A DNA stretch of 64,000 bases from Streptomyces showdoensis (GCF_039535475.1 NZ_BAAAXG010000012.1:186001-250000); one strand, 5' to 3'. Positions 16,255-25,175 are shown, numbered from the stretch's first letter. Numbers and translations are program-made. Notes: a model not told the origin generated them from the letters alone.

Positions 16255-17928
16255 ATGATCACACCCGTACTGCGCGCCAGCAGACGCGCGGGCACCCGAC
16301 GCGGCCGTGCGTCCGGCCGCCCGCTCGCGGCCGCGGCCGTCCTCCTGACGGCCACGGCCCTGGTCGCGGCCTGCGCGGGACCGCCCAAGGGCGGAGGCGA
16401 CGCGGGCGACGTGTCCCTGTCGAAGACCACGCCCGCCGCGAAGGGCGAGATCGACTCCTTCACCTGGGCCGTCTACGCCGAGCCGCCCACGCTCGACTAC
16501 ACGGTGGCGTTCGACTACCCGCAGAACACCATCCTGTCCAACGTGTGCGAGAGCCTGATGCGCTGGACCCCGGGCCTCACCCTCGAGCCGGGCCTCGCCC
16601 GCAAGGCCTCGAACCCGGACCCCACCACCTGGGTCTACGACCTGCGCGCCGGGGTGAGGTTCCACGACGGCGGGACGATGACCGCCGACGACGTGGTCTA
16701 CAGCCTCGGCCGGCAGACGGACCCCGACAACGCCGCCGCCTGGGCCCAGAACTTTCAGAACGTCGCCACCGTCCGGAAGACCGGACCGCTCCAGGTCACC
16801 GTCAAGCTGAAGAAGCCCGACTCCCAGTTCCCCCAGTACATGGCCACCGCCGCCGGGGTCGTGGCGTCCAAGGCCGGGGTCGAGAAGGCCGGCAAGGACT
16901 ACGGCACCTCCGGCGGCCTCGCCTGCACCGGTCCGTTCGAGCTCGGCACCTGGAACAAGGGACAGTCCGTCGAGCTCGACCGCTTCGACGGCTACTGGGG
17001 CCGCAAGGCCAAGTCCGGCAAGGTCGTCTTCCGCTTCATGACCGATCCCTCGGCCCGCACCAACGCCCTGCTCAGCGGCGAGGCCGACGGCGGCTACCTC
17101 ATCCCGACCGAGAGCTACGGCCGGCTCAAGGGCAGCGGCGTCGGCACCCTCTACTTCGGCGAGGGACTCAGCACGGTCAACGTCAACATCACGAACATGA
17201 AGGGCCCGCTCGGCGACGTCCGGGTCCGCCGTGCGCTCTCCCTCGCGCTCGACCGCTCCGGCTTCGTCGAGGCCGGCCTCGGCGGCGCGGGCACCGTCAC
17301 CCACTCGCTCACCACCCGGGCCGCCTGGGCCGCGGGTTCACCGGAGACCCGGAAGGCCGCGCTCGACGGCCTGCCGCCCACGGCACCCGACCTGGCGAAG
17401 GCCAAGGCGCTCATCAAGGAAGCCGGCGCCACCGGCAGGACCCTCACCGTCGCCACCAGCTCGATCGGCCAGGACGTCTCGCTGCTCGCCACCGCCGTCC
17501 AGTCGGCCGGCGCCCAGATCGGCCTCGACATCCGGCTCAAGACCATCGCGCCGAACGCGTTCACCGCCCTGTTCACCGATCCCAAGGCGCGCGAGGGCAT
17601 CGACATGTTCCCGCTCACCTACTACGACTCGATCACCGACCCGCTGGACCTGCTCCAGAGCTTCAAGACCGGCGCGTACCTGAACTTCGCCGGCTACAGC
17701 GACAGGGCGTACGACGAGGGCGTCGACCGGGCCACCGCCGAGTACGACCCCGACAAGCGCCTGACGATCGAGACGCAGCTGCAGAAGCACGCCGCCGAGC
17801 GGCTGCTGTGGATCCCGGTGGCCGAGTGGCCCACCGCCGTCTTCCTCAACAAGCGGATCACCGGCGCCCCCACCACCATCGCGTACATGTACTACCCGTG
17901 GGCCGCCGATGTGGGGGCCGCACGGTGA
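16255..17928 (+). CDS. ABC importer substrate-binding lipoprotein, oligopeptide type (SBP_bac_5)
   Basis: 557 residues. A long basic N-region, hydrophobic stretch and lipobox LVAAC give a lipoprotein anchored outside the membrane. The mature part has the cluster C binding-protein pattern: DSFTWAVYAEPPTLDYT, VYDLRAGVRFHDGGTMTADDVVYSL, GTGPF-like CTGPFELG, and VRRALSLALDRSGFV. Such proteins bind peptides, opines, nickel or polyamine-like cations. The ATG at 16255 follows GGAAAGAGAG. It starts a five-gene operon with two permeases and two ATPases in which every junction overlaps. Placed right after the cytosolic deiminase, the importer may bring in its guanidino substrate or deiminated peptides; this is inference. 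Confidence 0.88.
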   Translation: MITPVLRASRRAGTRRGRASGRPLAAAAVLLTATALVAACAGPPKGGGDAGDVSLSKTTPAAKGEIDSFTWAVYAEPPTLDYTVAFDYPQNTILSNVCESLMRWTPGLTLEPGLARKASNPDPTTWVYDLRAGVRFHDGGTMTADDVVYSLGRQTDPDNAAAWAQNFQNVATVRKTGPLQVTVKLKKPDSQFPQYMATAAGVVASKAGVEKAGKDYGTSGGLACTGPFELGTWNKGQSVELDRFDGYWGRKAKSGKVVFRFMTDPSARTNALLSGEADGGYLIPTESYGRLKGSGVGTLYFGEGLSTVNVNITNMKGPLGDVRVRRALSLALDRSGFVEAGLGGAGTVTHSLTTRAAWAAGSPETRKAALDGLPPTAPDLAKAKALIKEAGATGRTLTVATSSIGQDVSLLATAVQSAGAQIGLDIRLKTIAPNAFTALFTDPKAREGIDMFPLTYYDSITDPLDLLQSFKTGAYLNFAGYSDRAYDEGVDRATAEYDPDKRLTIETQLQKHAAERLLWIPVAEWPTAVFLNKRITGAPTTIAYMYYPWAADVGAAR

Positions 17929-18884
17929 GCTTCACGAGATTCGCCGTCCGACGGCTCGCCGAGATGGCCGCCACGCTGCTGTGCGCGTCGTTCGTCGTCT
18001 TCGGCGCGATGTACCTGGCGCCGGGCAGCCCCGCGAGCTTCCTGCTCTCGGGCCGCTCGGCCTCGCCCGAGGCGCTCGCCGCGATCAACGCCCAGTACCA
18101 CCTGGACGACCCCTTCCTGGTCCGGTACCTGCGCTGGCTCGGCGACATGCTCCAGGGCGACTTCGGGCGGTCCATCACCTACCGGACCGACGTCTCCCGG
18201 CTGCTGGCCGACCGCCTCCCCACCACCCTGCTGCTCGTCCTGATGGCGCTGCTCGTGGTCGTGGCCGTCGGCCTGGTGCTCGGCCGGGTGGCCGCCGTGC
18301 GCGGCGGCGCCACCGACTCCGCCGTGCTCGTCACCACCACCTTCGCCGTGGGCACCCCGTCGTTCGTCGCGGCCGTCCTGCTCCAGGCGCTGTTCGCCGT
18401 CAAGCTGGGCTGGTTCCCCAGCGGCGGCGCCGGCGAGGGCTTCCTCGACCAGGTCTGGCACCTGACCCTCCCCGCGATCGCCCTCGCCCTCTACCTGATC
18501 GGCATGCTGGCCCGGGTCACCCGCTCGGCGATGCTCGAAGCCCTCGACAGCGAGCACGTCACCGTGGCCCGCAGCCGGGGCGTGCCCGAGCGCCAGGTCA
18601 TCCGCCGCCATGTGTTCCGCAACTCGCTGGGCACCGTCCTGACCACCGGCGGCCTGATCGTCTCGACCCTGCTGGTCTGCACGATCCTGGTCGAGACCGC
18701 GTTCAGCATCGGCGGCATCGGCCAGCTCCTGGAACTGTCCACCTCCACCAAGGACTTCCCGACCGTCCAGGCCATCTCCCTGATCATCGTCGCCCTGTTC
18801 ATGATCGTGAACCTCATCGTCGACCTCCTGCTCCCCCTGGTCGACCCGCGGATCACCCTCGGATCGAGGAGGTCCTCCGCATGA
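17925..18884 (+). CDS. ABC importer permease (DppB type)
   Basis: 319 residues with six hydrophobic segments. N-terminal FAVRRLAEMAATLLCASFVVFGAMYLAPG and the GRS/GRSITYRTDVSRLLADRLPTTLLLV segment are typical of DppB/OppB proteins. The EAA loop lies in EALDSEHVTVARSRGVPERQVIRRH (about residues 206-230) and contacts the ATPases. The GTG start overlaps the binding-protein stop by four bases and its own stop overlaps the next permease (ATGA). Confidence 0.9.
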   Translation: MSFTRFAVRRLAEMAATLLCASFVVFGAMYLAPGSPASFLLSGRSASPEALAAINAQYHLDDPFLVRYLRWLGDMLQGDFGRSITYRTDVSRLLADRLPTTLLLVLMALLVVVAVGLVLGRVAAVRGGATDSAVLVTTTFAVGTPSFVAAVLLQALFAVKLGWFPSGGAGEGFLDQVWHLTLPAIALALYLIGMLARVTRSAMLEALDSEHVTVARSRGVPERQVIRRHVFRNSLGTVLTTGGLIVSTLLVCTILVETAFSIGGIGQLLELSTSTKDFPTVQAISLIIVALFMIVNLIVDLLLPLVDPRITLGSRRSSA

Positions 18885-19735
18885 CCGCCGTCCTCACCCG
18901 CCGGCCGGGCCTCGCCCGGATCCGTACGGCCGGCTCGCCGCTGCACCTGGTCTGTCTGGGCTTCGTCCTGCTGGTCGTGGCCGCGGCGCTGTTCGCCCCG
19001 CTCCTCGTGCCGTACGACCCGAACGCCGTCGACCTCGGCAACGCGCTCGCGGGACCCTCGCCCGAGCACCTGCTCGGCGTGGACGCGGCGGGTCGCGACA
19101 CCCTCTCCCGGCTGCTCCTGGGAGCCCGCACCTCGCTGCTCGGCCCGCTCGGGGTGGTCCTCTTCTCGACCGTCGCCGGCGTCGTCGTCGGCATGGCCGC
19201 GGCCTGGCGGGGCGGCTGGCTGGACTCGCTGCTCTCGCGCAGCACCGAGCTGGTCTTCGCCTTCCCCGGCATGCTGCTGGCGATCCTCATCATCTCGATC
19301 TACGGCGAGGGGCTGCTGGCCCCGGTCCTCGCCCTCGCCGTCGCCTACCTGCCCTACGTCAGCCGGCTGACCCGCTCCCTGGTCCTCGCCGAACGCGCCC
19401 GCCCCTACGTCAGCGCCTACCAGGTCCAGGGCCACTCGGCGCTCCAGATCTGCCTGCGCCACGTGCTGCCCAACATCGCCCCCGTCGTCCTCGCCCAGTC
19501 CACCATCAACTTCGGCTACGCCCTCATGGACCTCGCCGGCCTCTCCTTCCTCGGACTCGGCGTCCCGGCGCTCACCCCCGACTGGGGCCGCATGGTCTTC
19601 GACGGCCAGACCGCCGTCCAGCACGGCTACCCGCTGTCCGCGATCCTGCCCTGCGCCCTCATCGTGCTGACGGTGGTCGCGTTCAACGTGGTCGGAGAGC
19701 GCTGGGCCGACCGCGTCGCCAGGAGAGACCGATGA
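18881..19735 (+). CDS. ABC importer permease (DppC type)
   Basis: 284 residues with the N-terminal domain typical of DppC proteins: a first helix, then LLVPYDPNAVDLGNALAGPSPEHLLGVDAAGRDTLSRLL, where GVDAAGRD is the family signature. The EAA loop reads SLVLAERARPYVSAYQVQGHS. It pairs with the preceding DppB-type permease to form the membrane channel. It starts within the ATGA overlap with that gene and its stop overlaps the ATPase start at 19732. Confidence 0.9.
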   Translation: MTAVLTRRPGLARIRTAGSPLHLVCLGFVLLVVAAALFAPLLVPYDPNAVDLGNALAGPSPEHLLGVDAAGRDTLSRLLLGARTSLLGPLGVVLFSTVAGVVVGMAAAWRGGWLDSLLSRSTELVFAFPGMLLAILIISIYGEGLLAPVLALAVAYLPYVSRLTRSLVLAERARPYVSAYQVQGHSALQICLRHVLPNIAPVVLAQSTINFGYALMDLAGLSFLGLGVPALTPDWGRMVFDGQTAVQHGYPLSAILPCALIVLTVVAFNVVGERWADRVARRDR

Positions 19736-20725
19736 ACACGACCGACCGGCCCGCACTCGACGTCCGAGGGCTCCGGATCACCCTGCCCGGCACGGCCCGC
19801 CCCGTCCTCGACGGGATCGACCTCACCGTCGGGGCCGGCGAGACCGTCGCGCTCGTCGGCGAGTCCGGCTCGGGCAAGAGCCTCACCTCGCGCAGCGCCC
19901 TGCGCCTGCTGCCCCCCCGGCGCCGTCACCGAGGGCTCCGTCCTCGTCGACGGCGAGGACGTCCTCACCCTGGACGCCGACCGGCTGCGCACGCTGCGCA
20001 CCGGCACCGCGGCCATGATCTTCCAGGACCCGCGGGCGGCCATCAACCCGCTCCGGCGCATCGGCGACTTCCTCACCGAGAGCGTCCGCCTGACGAGGAC
20101 GATGACGGCGGACCGGGCCCGGGCCCGCGCCGTCGAACTCCTGGAGGCGGTGGGCCTGGACGACACCGCCCTGGCCAAGTACCCCGGCCAGGTCTCCGGC
20201 GGCATGCTCCAGCGCGTCATGATCGCCGCGGCCCTGATGGGCGACCCGGCCCTGCTGCTCGCCGACGAGCCCACCACCGCCCTGGACGTCACCACCCAGG
20301 CGGAGGTCGTCGCCCTCCTCGGCCGGCTGCGCGAGCGCTTCGGCACCGGGCTGCTGTTCGTCACCCACGACCTGGACCTCGCCGCCGCCATCAGCGACCG
20401 GGTGTACGTGATGTACGCCGGGCGGATCGCCGAGAGCGGGCCCGCGCGGGAGATCTTCGCGCACCCCCGCCACCCCTACACGGCCGCCCTCCTGGCCTCC
20501 ACCCCCCGGATGGAGGGCCCGCGCGGCCGGCTCGCCGCCATCGACGGGCAGCCCCCGGACCTCCGGGCTGAGCTGCCGGGCTGCGCCTTCGCCGCCCGCT
20601 GCCCGCTGGCGACCGAGGTGTGCGACCTGCGGGCGCCCGCGCCGCTCTCCGCCCCTGGCCGGCCCGCGCACCGGGCCGCCTGCCACCACAGCGACCGGCT
20701 CGAAGGGAGCGCAGTCGATGTCTGA
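19732..20725 (+). pseudogene. ABC importer ATPase (DppD type), frameshifted at a C7 run
   Basis: The ATG at 19732 overlaps the permease stop. The first frame encodes the start of an ATPase with Walker A GESGSGKS, but it leaves the family at a run of seven C (19912-19918). Removing one C restores LLPPGAVTEGSVLVDGEDV and joins the frame that holds the Q-loop FQDPRAAINPL, the signature VSGGMLQRV, Walker B LLLADEP and the switch HDLDLAAAI. The repaired protein would be 330 residues, normal for DppD with its C-terminal CAFAARCPLA Cys motif. As written, the gene is split and the operon would lack one ATPase. A sequencing error in the homopolymer is as likely as a true mutation. Confidence 0.85.
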
Positions 20726-21560
20726 GAACCCCGGTGGGCCCGACGAGCCGGACGGTCCGGACCGTCCCGGGCCCGTGCTGGCCGTCGAGGGCCTGCGCCG
20801 CAGCTACGGAGCCGTCAAGGCCGTGGACGACGTGTCGTTCACGCTGCCGCACGGCGGATCACTGGGCATCGTGGGGGAGTCGGGCTCCGGCAAGACCACC
20901 ACGGCGCGGATCGTCGTCGGTCTGGAGTACGCGGACGAGGGCGAGGTGCACGTCCGCGGCCGGTCCCGGACCGAACGGGGCCGCGGCCGGGCGCGGCGGC
21001 TGGCCCGGGCCCGCGAGGTCCAGATGGTCTTCCAGGACCCCTACTCCTCGCTCGATCCGCGGACCAGCGTCGAGGCGGCCCTGCGCGAGACGCTGAAGCT
21101 GCACTTCCCGGAGCGGGACCACGCCCGGCGGGTGCGGGAGCTGCTCGACCAGGTCGGGCTGGGGACGCGCGCGGCCGACGCGCTGCCGCGCCGGCTGTCC
21201 GGCGGGCAGCGGCAGCGGGTGGCCATCGCGCGGGCCCTGGCCGTGGAACCGGCGGTGCTCGTGCTGGACGAGGCGGTGGCGGCGCTGGACGTGTCCGTGC
21301 AGGCGCAGATCCTCAACCTGCTCGCCGACATCCGGGAGGAGACCTCGATCGGCTACCTCTTCATCACCCACGACCTCGGCGTGGTCCGCTGCGTCACCGA
21401 CGAGGTCATCGTGATGCGGCACGGAGCCGTCGTCGAGGCCGGGCGCACCGAGGAGGTGCTGGCCGACCCGCAGCACCCGTACACCCGGCTCCTGCTGGAG
21501 TCCGTGCCGCGCCCGGGCTGGGACCCGGAGCGGATCGCGGCCGCCCGCCGGGCGCTGTAG
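20718..21560 (+). CDS. ABC importer ATPase (DppF type)
   Basis: 280 residues. Walker A GESGSGKTTTA (about residues 53-63), Q-loop MVFQDPYSSLDPR, signature RLSGGQRQRVAIARAL, Walker B VLVLDEAVAALD (Glu replaced context: DEAV instead of the more common DEPT), and switch His in FITHDLGVVR. It overlaps the previous gene by eight bases and is the last gene of the importer operon. The protein is shorter than many DppF proteins because it lacks most of the C-terminal oligopeptide extension. It converges on the TetR gene at 21582 with a 21-base gap. Confidence 0.88.
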   Translation: MSENPGGPDEPDGPDRPGPVLAVEGLRRSYGAVKAVDDVSFTLPHGGSLGIVGESGSGKTTTARIVVGLEYADEGEVHVRGRSRTERGRGRARRLARAREVQMVFQDPYSSLDPRTSVEAALRETLKLHFPERDHARRVRELLDQVGLGTRAADALPRRLSGGQRQRVAIARALAVEPAVLVLDEAVAALDVSVQAQILNLLADIREETSIGYLFITHDLGVVRCVTDEVIVMRHGAVVEAGRTEEVLADPQHPYTRLLLESVPRPGWDPERIAAARRAL

Positions 21561-21581
21561 GGGCGGCGGGAAGCGGGCGGC

Positions 21582-22226
21582 TCAGACGCCGGCCGCGAGG
21601 GTGCGGACCAGGGTCCGCAGCACCGCCCCGTCCTCGATCCCGGCCTCCAGCGACTCCACCGCCGCCAGTCCGTCGACGGCCGCGGCGACCGCCTCGCCGA
21701 GCGGGCGGGGGTCGATCCCGCCGCCGCGCTCGTCGGCCAGCACCTGGAAGAGGGCGACGAAACAGGCGCGCCAGCGCCGGTACTCCGCCGCCAGGGACTC
21801 CCGTACCCGCTCGTCGTTCAGGGCGTGCCAGTGCAGCGCGGAGTGGAGGTGGGCGAGGTCCGTGCTCTCGGGCCCGTCGAGCAGGGCGAGGACGCGTTCC
21901 GCGCGCTCGGCGAAGGTGCCGGGGGCGGCGACGGCCTCCTCCAGCGGCAGCACCCACTCGGGGCGGATGTCCTCGACGACGGCCAGCACGAGGTCGGTGC
22001 GGTCCTGGAAGTGGTAGTGGCACATCCCGTGCGAAACCCCGCACAGCGCGGCCACGTTGCGGGTGGTGAACCGCTCGCCCAGCTCGCCGGCCAGCAGGGT
22101 GCGGGCGGCCGCGATCAGGCGCGCACGGGTCTGCTCGCCCTTCGCCGAGGCCCGCGACCGCGGTGTCGCGGGCCTCGGGGGCGGGGGAGCGGTGAGGTTC
22201 CGGGAGTCCTTCGCGGATGCGGCCAT
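21582..22226 (-). CDS. TetR-family regulator 4, divergent from deiminase 4
   Basis: 214 residues with an extended basic N-terminus (about 30 residues). The DNA-binding domain reads GEQTRARLIAAARTLLAGELGERFTTRNVAALCGVSHGMCHYHFQDRTDL. The recognition helix (SHGMCHYHF) differs from that of regulators 1-3, matching the fact that the operator in its divergent gap is also different. It probably represses deiminase 4 through the 18-base palindrome at 22348-22365. Ligand unknown. Confidence 0.87.
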   Translation of the reverse strand: MAASAKDSRNLTAPPPPRPATPRSRASAKGEQTRARLIAAARTLLAGELGERFTTRNVAALCGVSHGMCHYHFQDRTDLVLAVVEDIRPEWVLPLEEAVAAPGTFAERAERVLALLDGPESTDLAHLHSALHWHALNDERVRESLAAEYRRWRACFVALFQVLADERGGGIDPRPLGEAVAAAVDGLAAVESLEAGIEDGAVLRTLVRTLAAGV

Positions 22227-22346
22227 GGGCTCACTCTAGCCAGGGCCCCCGGCCGTCACCTGCGGCTTCCGCGGCTTCGGCGGCCGATCCGCGGGGCGAC
22301 GGGCGCGGTGCGGGCCGGGGTGGCCGAAGAAGGCCGTCCGAAAATA

Positions 22347-22375
22347 TTGACCGAGCGCTCGGTCAGTTCTACGTT
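22347..22375 (+). promoter_or_regulatory. Promoter of deiminase 4 with an 18-bp perfect palindrome
   Basis: TTGACC (22347-22352), 17 bases, TACGTT (22370-22375) is a good housekeeping promoter. The perfect palindrome TGACCGAGCGCTCGGTCA (22348-22365) covers the -35 and most of the spacer and is a typical TetR operator. It differs from the ACTGAA-type operators but occupies the same position. Confidence 0.8.
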
Positions 22376-22425
22376 TCCGAAGCAACCGCGGGCGTTCCGC
22401 GGGGAGTTGACAGCTGGAGGCAGCA

Positions 22426-23586
22426 ATGAACGATCACGCCGAGAGCGGCCCGCGCGGCGCCGGAGGCCTGGGCAGGCGCCGGTTCCTGAAGGCCGCCGGA
22501 CTCGCGGCCGTCGGCACGGCCCTGGCCGGCACCGAGGCCTACGCGGGCGTCCGCTCGCTCGCCGCCCGGGCCGCGGCCGGCACGTTCGCCGTCCCGATCG
22601 AGGACGTCCGCCACACCCGTACCTGGATGGCCTTCCCCGACAGCACCTCGATCTGGGGCAGCAAGCTGAGCGGGGTCCAGGCGGACATCGCGCTGATCGC
22701 CCGCACCATCGCGAAGTACGAGCCGGTCATCGTGTGCGCCAACTCGGGCAGCGCCGCCAAGGCCCGCTCGCTGTGCGGCTCCACGGTCACCGTCATCAGC
22801 TCCATCCCCGTCGACGACTGCTGGATGCGCGACACCGGCCCGGTCTTCCGCACCGACGGGGCCGGCGGCCTCGACGCGGTCGGCCTCAACTTCAACGGGT
22901 GGGGCAACCGGCAGACCCACGCCAGGGACGAGCTCGTCGCCGAGCGGATCGCCGCCTACGTCGGGGTCCCCTTCACCTACGCCGACCTCGTCGGCGAGGG
23001 CGGCGCCATCGAACAGGACGGCGCCGGCACGCTGATGGCCACCCGCAGCAGCATCGTGAACAACAACCGCAACCCCGGGATGACGGAGCGCCAGATCGAG
23101 GCGGCCATGTGTGCCGCCTACGGCGCCTCCAAGGTCATCTGGTTCGACGGCGTCCGCAACCAGGACATCACCGACGACCACGTCGACGCGACCTCGCGCT
23201 TCCTCGCCCCCGGCAAGGCGCTGGTGCAGATGCCGCTGTCCACCGACACCGACGTCTACGCGAAGGACGCCCGCCAGCAGTACCAGATCCTGTCCTCGGC
23301 CACGACGGCCGGCGGCGCCCCGATGGCCGTCAGCAAGCTCCAGGGCCCCGACTACTACAAGATCCGCTCCACCAACAAGGACTTCCTCGCCTCCTACGCC
23401 AACTACTACGTCTGCAACGGGGCGATCATCTCCGGCCAGTTCGGCGACACCGCGGCCGACACCGCCGCCAAGGCCACCCTCGCCCGGCTCTACCCGGGCC
23501 GTGTGATCGAGCAGCTCAACATCGACCGGCTCGGCACCGGCGGCGGCGGCATCCACTGCGTCACCCAGCAGCAGCCCGTCCGCTGA
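22426..23586 (+). CDS. Agmatine deiminase-family protein 4, Tat-exported
   Basis: 386 residues. A textbook Tat motif GRRRFLKAAGL (16-26) is followed by a hydrophobic stretch and a likely cut around residue 40-50. Catalytic residues are intact: SIPVDDCWMRDTGP (126-139), Glu191 in GEGG, His252 and Asp254 in DHVDATSRF, Cys378 in GGGGIHC. The segment NRNPGMTERQIE is shared with the other deiminases. GGAGG lies upstream of the ATG. Regulated by the divergent TetR 4 by inference. It is followed by a 13-bp hairpin and then an APC transporter on the same strand. Substrate specificity (agmatine against peptidyl-arginine) cannot be told from the sequence. Confidence 0.85.
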   Translation: MNDHAESGPRGAGGLGRRRFLKAAGLAAVGTALAGTEAYAGVRSLAARAAAGTFAVPIEDVRHTRTWMAFPDSTSIWGSKLSGVQADIALIARTIAKYEPVIVCANSGSAAKARSLCGSTVTVISSIPVDDCWMRDTGPVFRTDGAGGLDAVGLNFNGWGNRQTHARDELVAERIAAYVGVPFTYADLVGEGGAIEQDGAGTLMATRSSIVNNNRNPGMTERQIEAAMCAAYGASKVIWFDGVRNQDITDDHVDATSRFLAPGKALVQMPLSTDTDVYAKDARQQYQILSSATTAGGAPMAVSKLQGPDYYKIRSTNKDFLASYANYYVCNGAIISGQFGDTAADTAAKATLARLYPGRVIEQLNIDRLGTGGGGIHCVTQQQPVR

Positions 23587-23593
23587 CGGACCC

Positions 23594-23639
23594 GCGTCCG
23601 GCCGGGATCGGGCGAACCGCTCCCGCCCCGGCCGGACGC
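23594..23639 (+). terminator. Hairpin after deiminase 4
   Basis: GCGTCCGGCCGGG (23594-23606) and CCCGGCCGGACGC (23627-23639) are 13-bp perfect arms around a 20-base loop, starting 8 bases after the stop. It may end or attenuate transcription before the APC transporter gene. Confidence 0.65.
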
Positions 23640-23678
23640 CACCCCTCTCGTCCCGCACAGCCGAGGAAAGGCGCACAG

Positions 23679-25175
23679 GTGAGCGACAAGTCAGGCAACA
23701 ACGGCGGGGGCGGCCTCCGGGCCGGCGGCCTCGGCACCTTCGACTCCGTGGTCATGGCGGTCGCGGGCTGCGGCCCCGCGTACACCGTGGTGGCCCTGAT
23801 CCCCGCCCTCGTCGCGGCGGTCGGCCTCGCCGCCCCCGCCGCGCTGCTCTACGGCGCGGTCCCGATGGTCGGCATCGCCCTCGCCTTCCGGTACCTGGGG
23901 CGGCTGGACGTCAGCTCCGGCGCCACCTACTCCTGGGCCGCCAGGGCGCTGCACCCCGCCCTCGGCTTCCTCGGCGGGTGGGCCGTGGTCGCCGCGACCA
24001 CGCTCTTCGTCATCGCCTCCACGACCCCCACCGGCGCGGCCACCCTGTCCCTGCTGGGCGCGCGCCCGGCGGAGGACGGCCTCCTCGCCACGGCGGTCGG
24101 CCTCGGCCTGTTCCTCCTGACGGCCGCCCTCACGGGCTCGGGCGTACGGATCGCCGCCGGGGTACGCGCCGTCGCCGTCGCCGCCCAACTGGCCGTCCTG
24201 CTCGTGGTGGCCGGGGCGGCGCTGACCCGGGACGCGCACGCCGCGTCCTTCTCCCTCTCGTGGTTCGGCCTCGGCCACTTCGACGCCGGCCACTCCTTCA
24301 CCGCCGGCGCGCTGATCGTCGGAGCCCTCTACTGGGGCTGGGACGTGACGGCCAACCTCAGCGAGGAGACCCGCGGCGGCCGCGGCGGCTCGGGCCTCGG
24401 CGGACTGATCGGCCTCCTGGTCGTCGCCGCCACCCTGATCACCCTGACCGTCAGCGCGAACGTGCTCCTCGGCCCCGACGCCACGACCTGGGCGGACGGC
24501 GGCTTCCTGCGCCGGCTCGGCGAGGCCGCCTGGCCGGGCACCGGCGGGAACCTGCTCGCCCTCGCCGTACCGCTCGCCATGGTCGCGACGCTGGAGACCA
24601 CCCTCCTCCAGGCCACCCGCACCCTGTTCGCCATGGGCCGCGACCGCACCGTCCCCGCCTTCCTCGGCCGCGTCCATCCCCGGCGCAGGACCCCCGTGGC
24701 CGCCACCCTGGCCGTCACCGCGGTCACCGTGACGAGCCTGGCCCTGGTCGCGCTCACCGACCGCGGGGTCGCCCTCCTCGACGACGCCCTCATGGGCATC
24801 GGCCTGCTGATCGCCTTCTACTACGCGCTGGCCGGCCTCGCCGTCGCCGTGGCCTGCCGCGGCGTGCTCCTCACCTCGCCCGGCCGCTTCGTCCTGCTGG
24901 GACTGTGGCCGCTCCTCGGCACGGCCTTCAACGTCTGGATCCTCGAAGCCTCGGTCCGCACGCTCACCGCCACCCAGCTCGCCATCGGCCTCGGCGCGCT
25001 GGCGACCGGCCTCGTCCCCCTGGGCACGGCGTGGTTCCAGGGCGGGCGGTCCTACTTCCGCCCCCGGCCGCTCGGCCCGTACGGCACGGGCACCGCCGAG
25101 GACCGCCTCACCGAACCGCTCCCGGCGCCCGGCCGGGCCGACGGCCGGCGCGACGGGCTCCTCTCGGACTTCTGA
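23679..25175 (+). CDS. APC-superfamily amino acid/polyamine transporter
   Basis: 498 residues, about 12 hydrophobic segments. The first helix region reads FDSVVMAVAGCGPAYTVVALIP, and the helix 6 region GALYWGWDVTANLSEETRGG is the typical substrate-binding unwound helix of APC proteins, often with a Trp-Asp pair in polyamine or amino acid exchangers. GTG start with GAGGAAAG upstream. It lies 92 bases after deiminase 4 on the same strand and may be cotranscribed despite the hairpin. A plausible role is uptake or exchange of agmatine, arginine or citrulline-like products, inferred from position only. Confidence 0.85.
   Translation: MSDKSGNNGGGGLRAGGLGTFDSVVMAVAGCGPAYTVVALIPALVAAVGLAAPAALLYGAVPMVGIALAFRYLGRLDVSSGATYSWAARALHPALGFLGGWAVVAATTLFVIASTTPTGAATLSLLGARPAEDGLLATAVGLGLFLLTAALTGSGVRIAAGVRAVAVAAQLAVLLVVAGAALTRDAHAASFSLSWFGLGHFDAGHSFTAGALIVGALYWGWDVTANLSEETRGGRGGSGLGGLIGLLVVAATLITLTVSANVLLGPDATTWADGGFLRRLGEAAWPGTGGNLLALAVPLAMVATLETTLLQATRTLFAMGRDRTVPAFLGRVHPRRRTPVAATLAVTAVTVTSLALVALTDRGVALLDDALMGIGLLIAFYYALAGLAVAVACRGVLLTSPGRFVLLGLWPLLGTAFNVWILEASVRTLTATQLAIGLGALATGLVPLGTAWFQGGRSYFRPRPLGPYGTGTAEDRLTEPLPAPGRADGRRDGLLSDF

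Noticed and set aside
19912..19918. Programmed ribosomal frameshifting in the importer ATPase gene.
   Set aside because: A C7 run is present but no known slippery motif arrangement or downstream structure is evident; a sequencing error or simple mutation is more economical.
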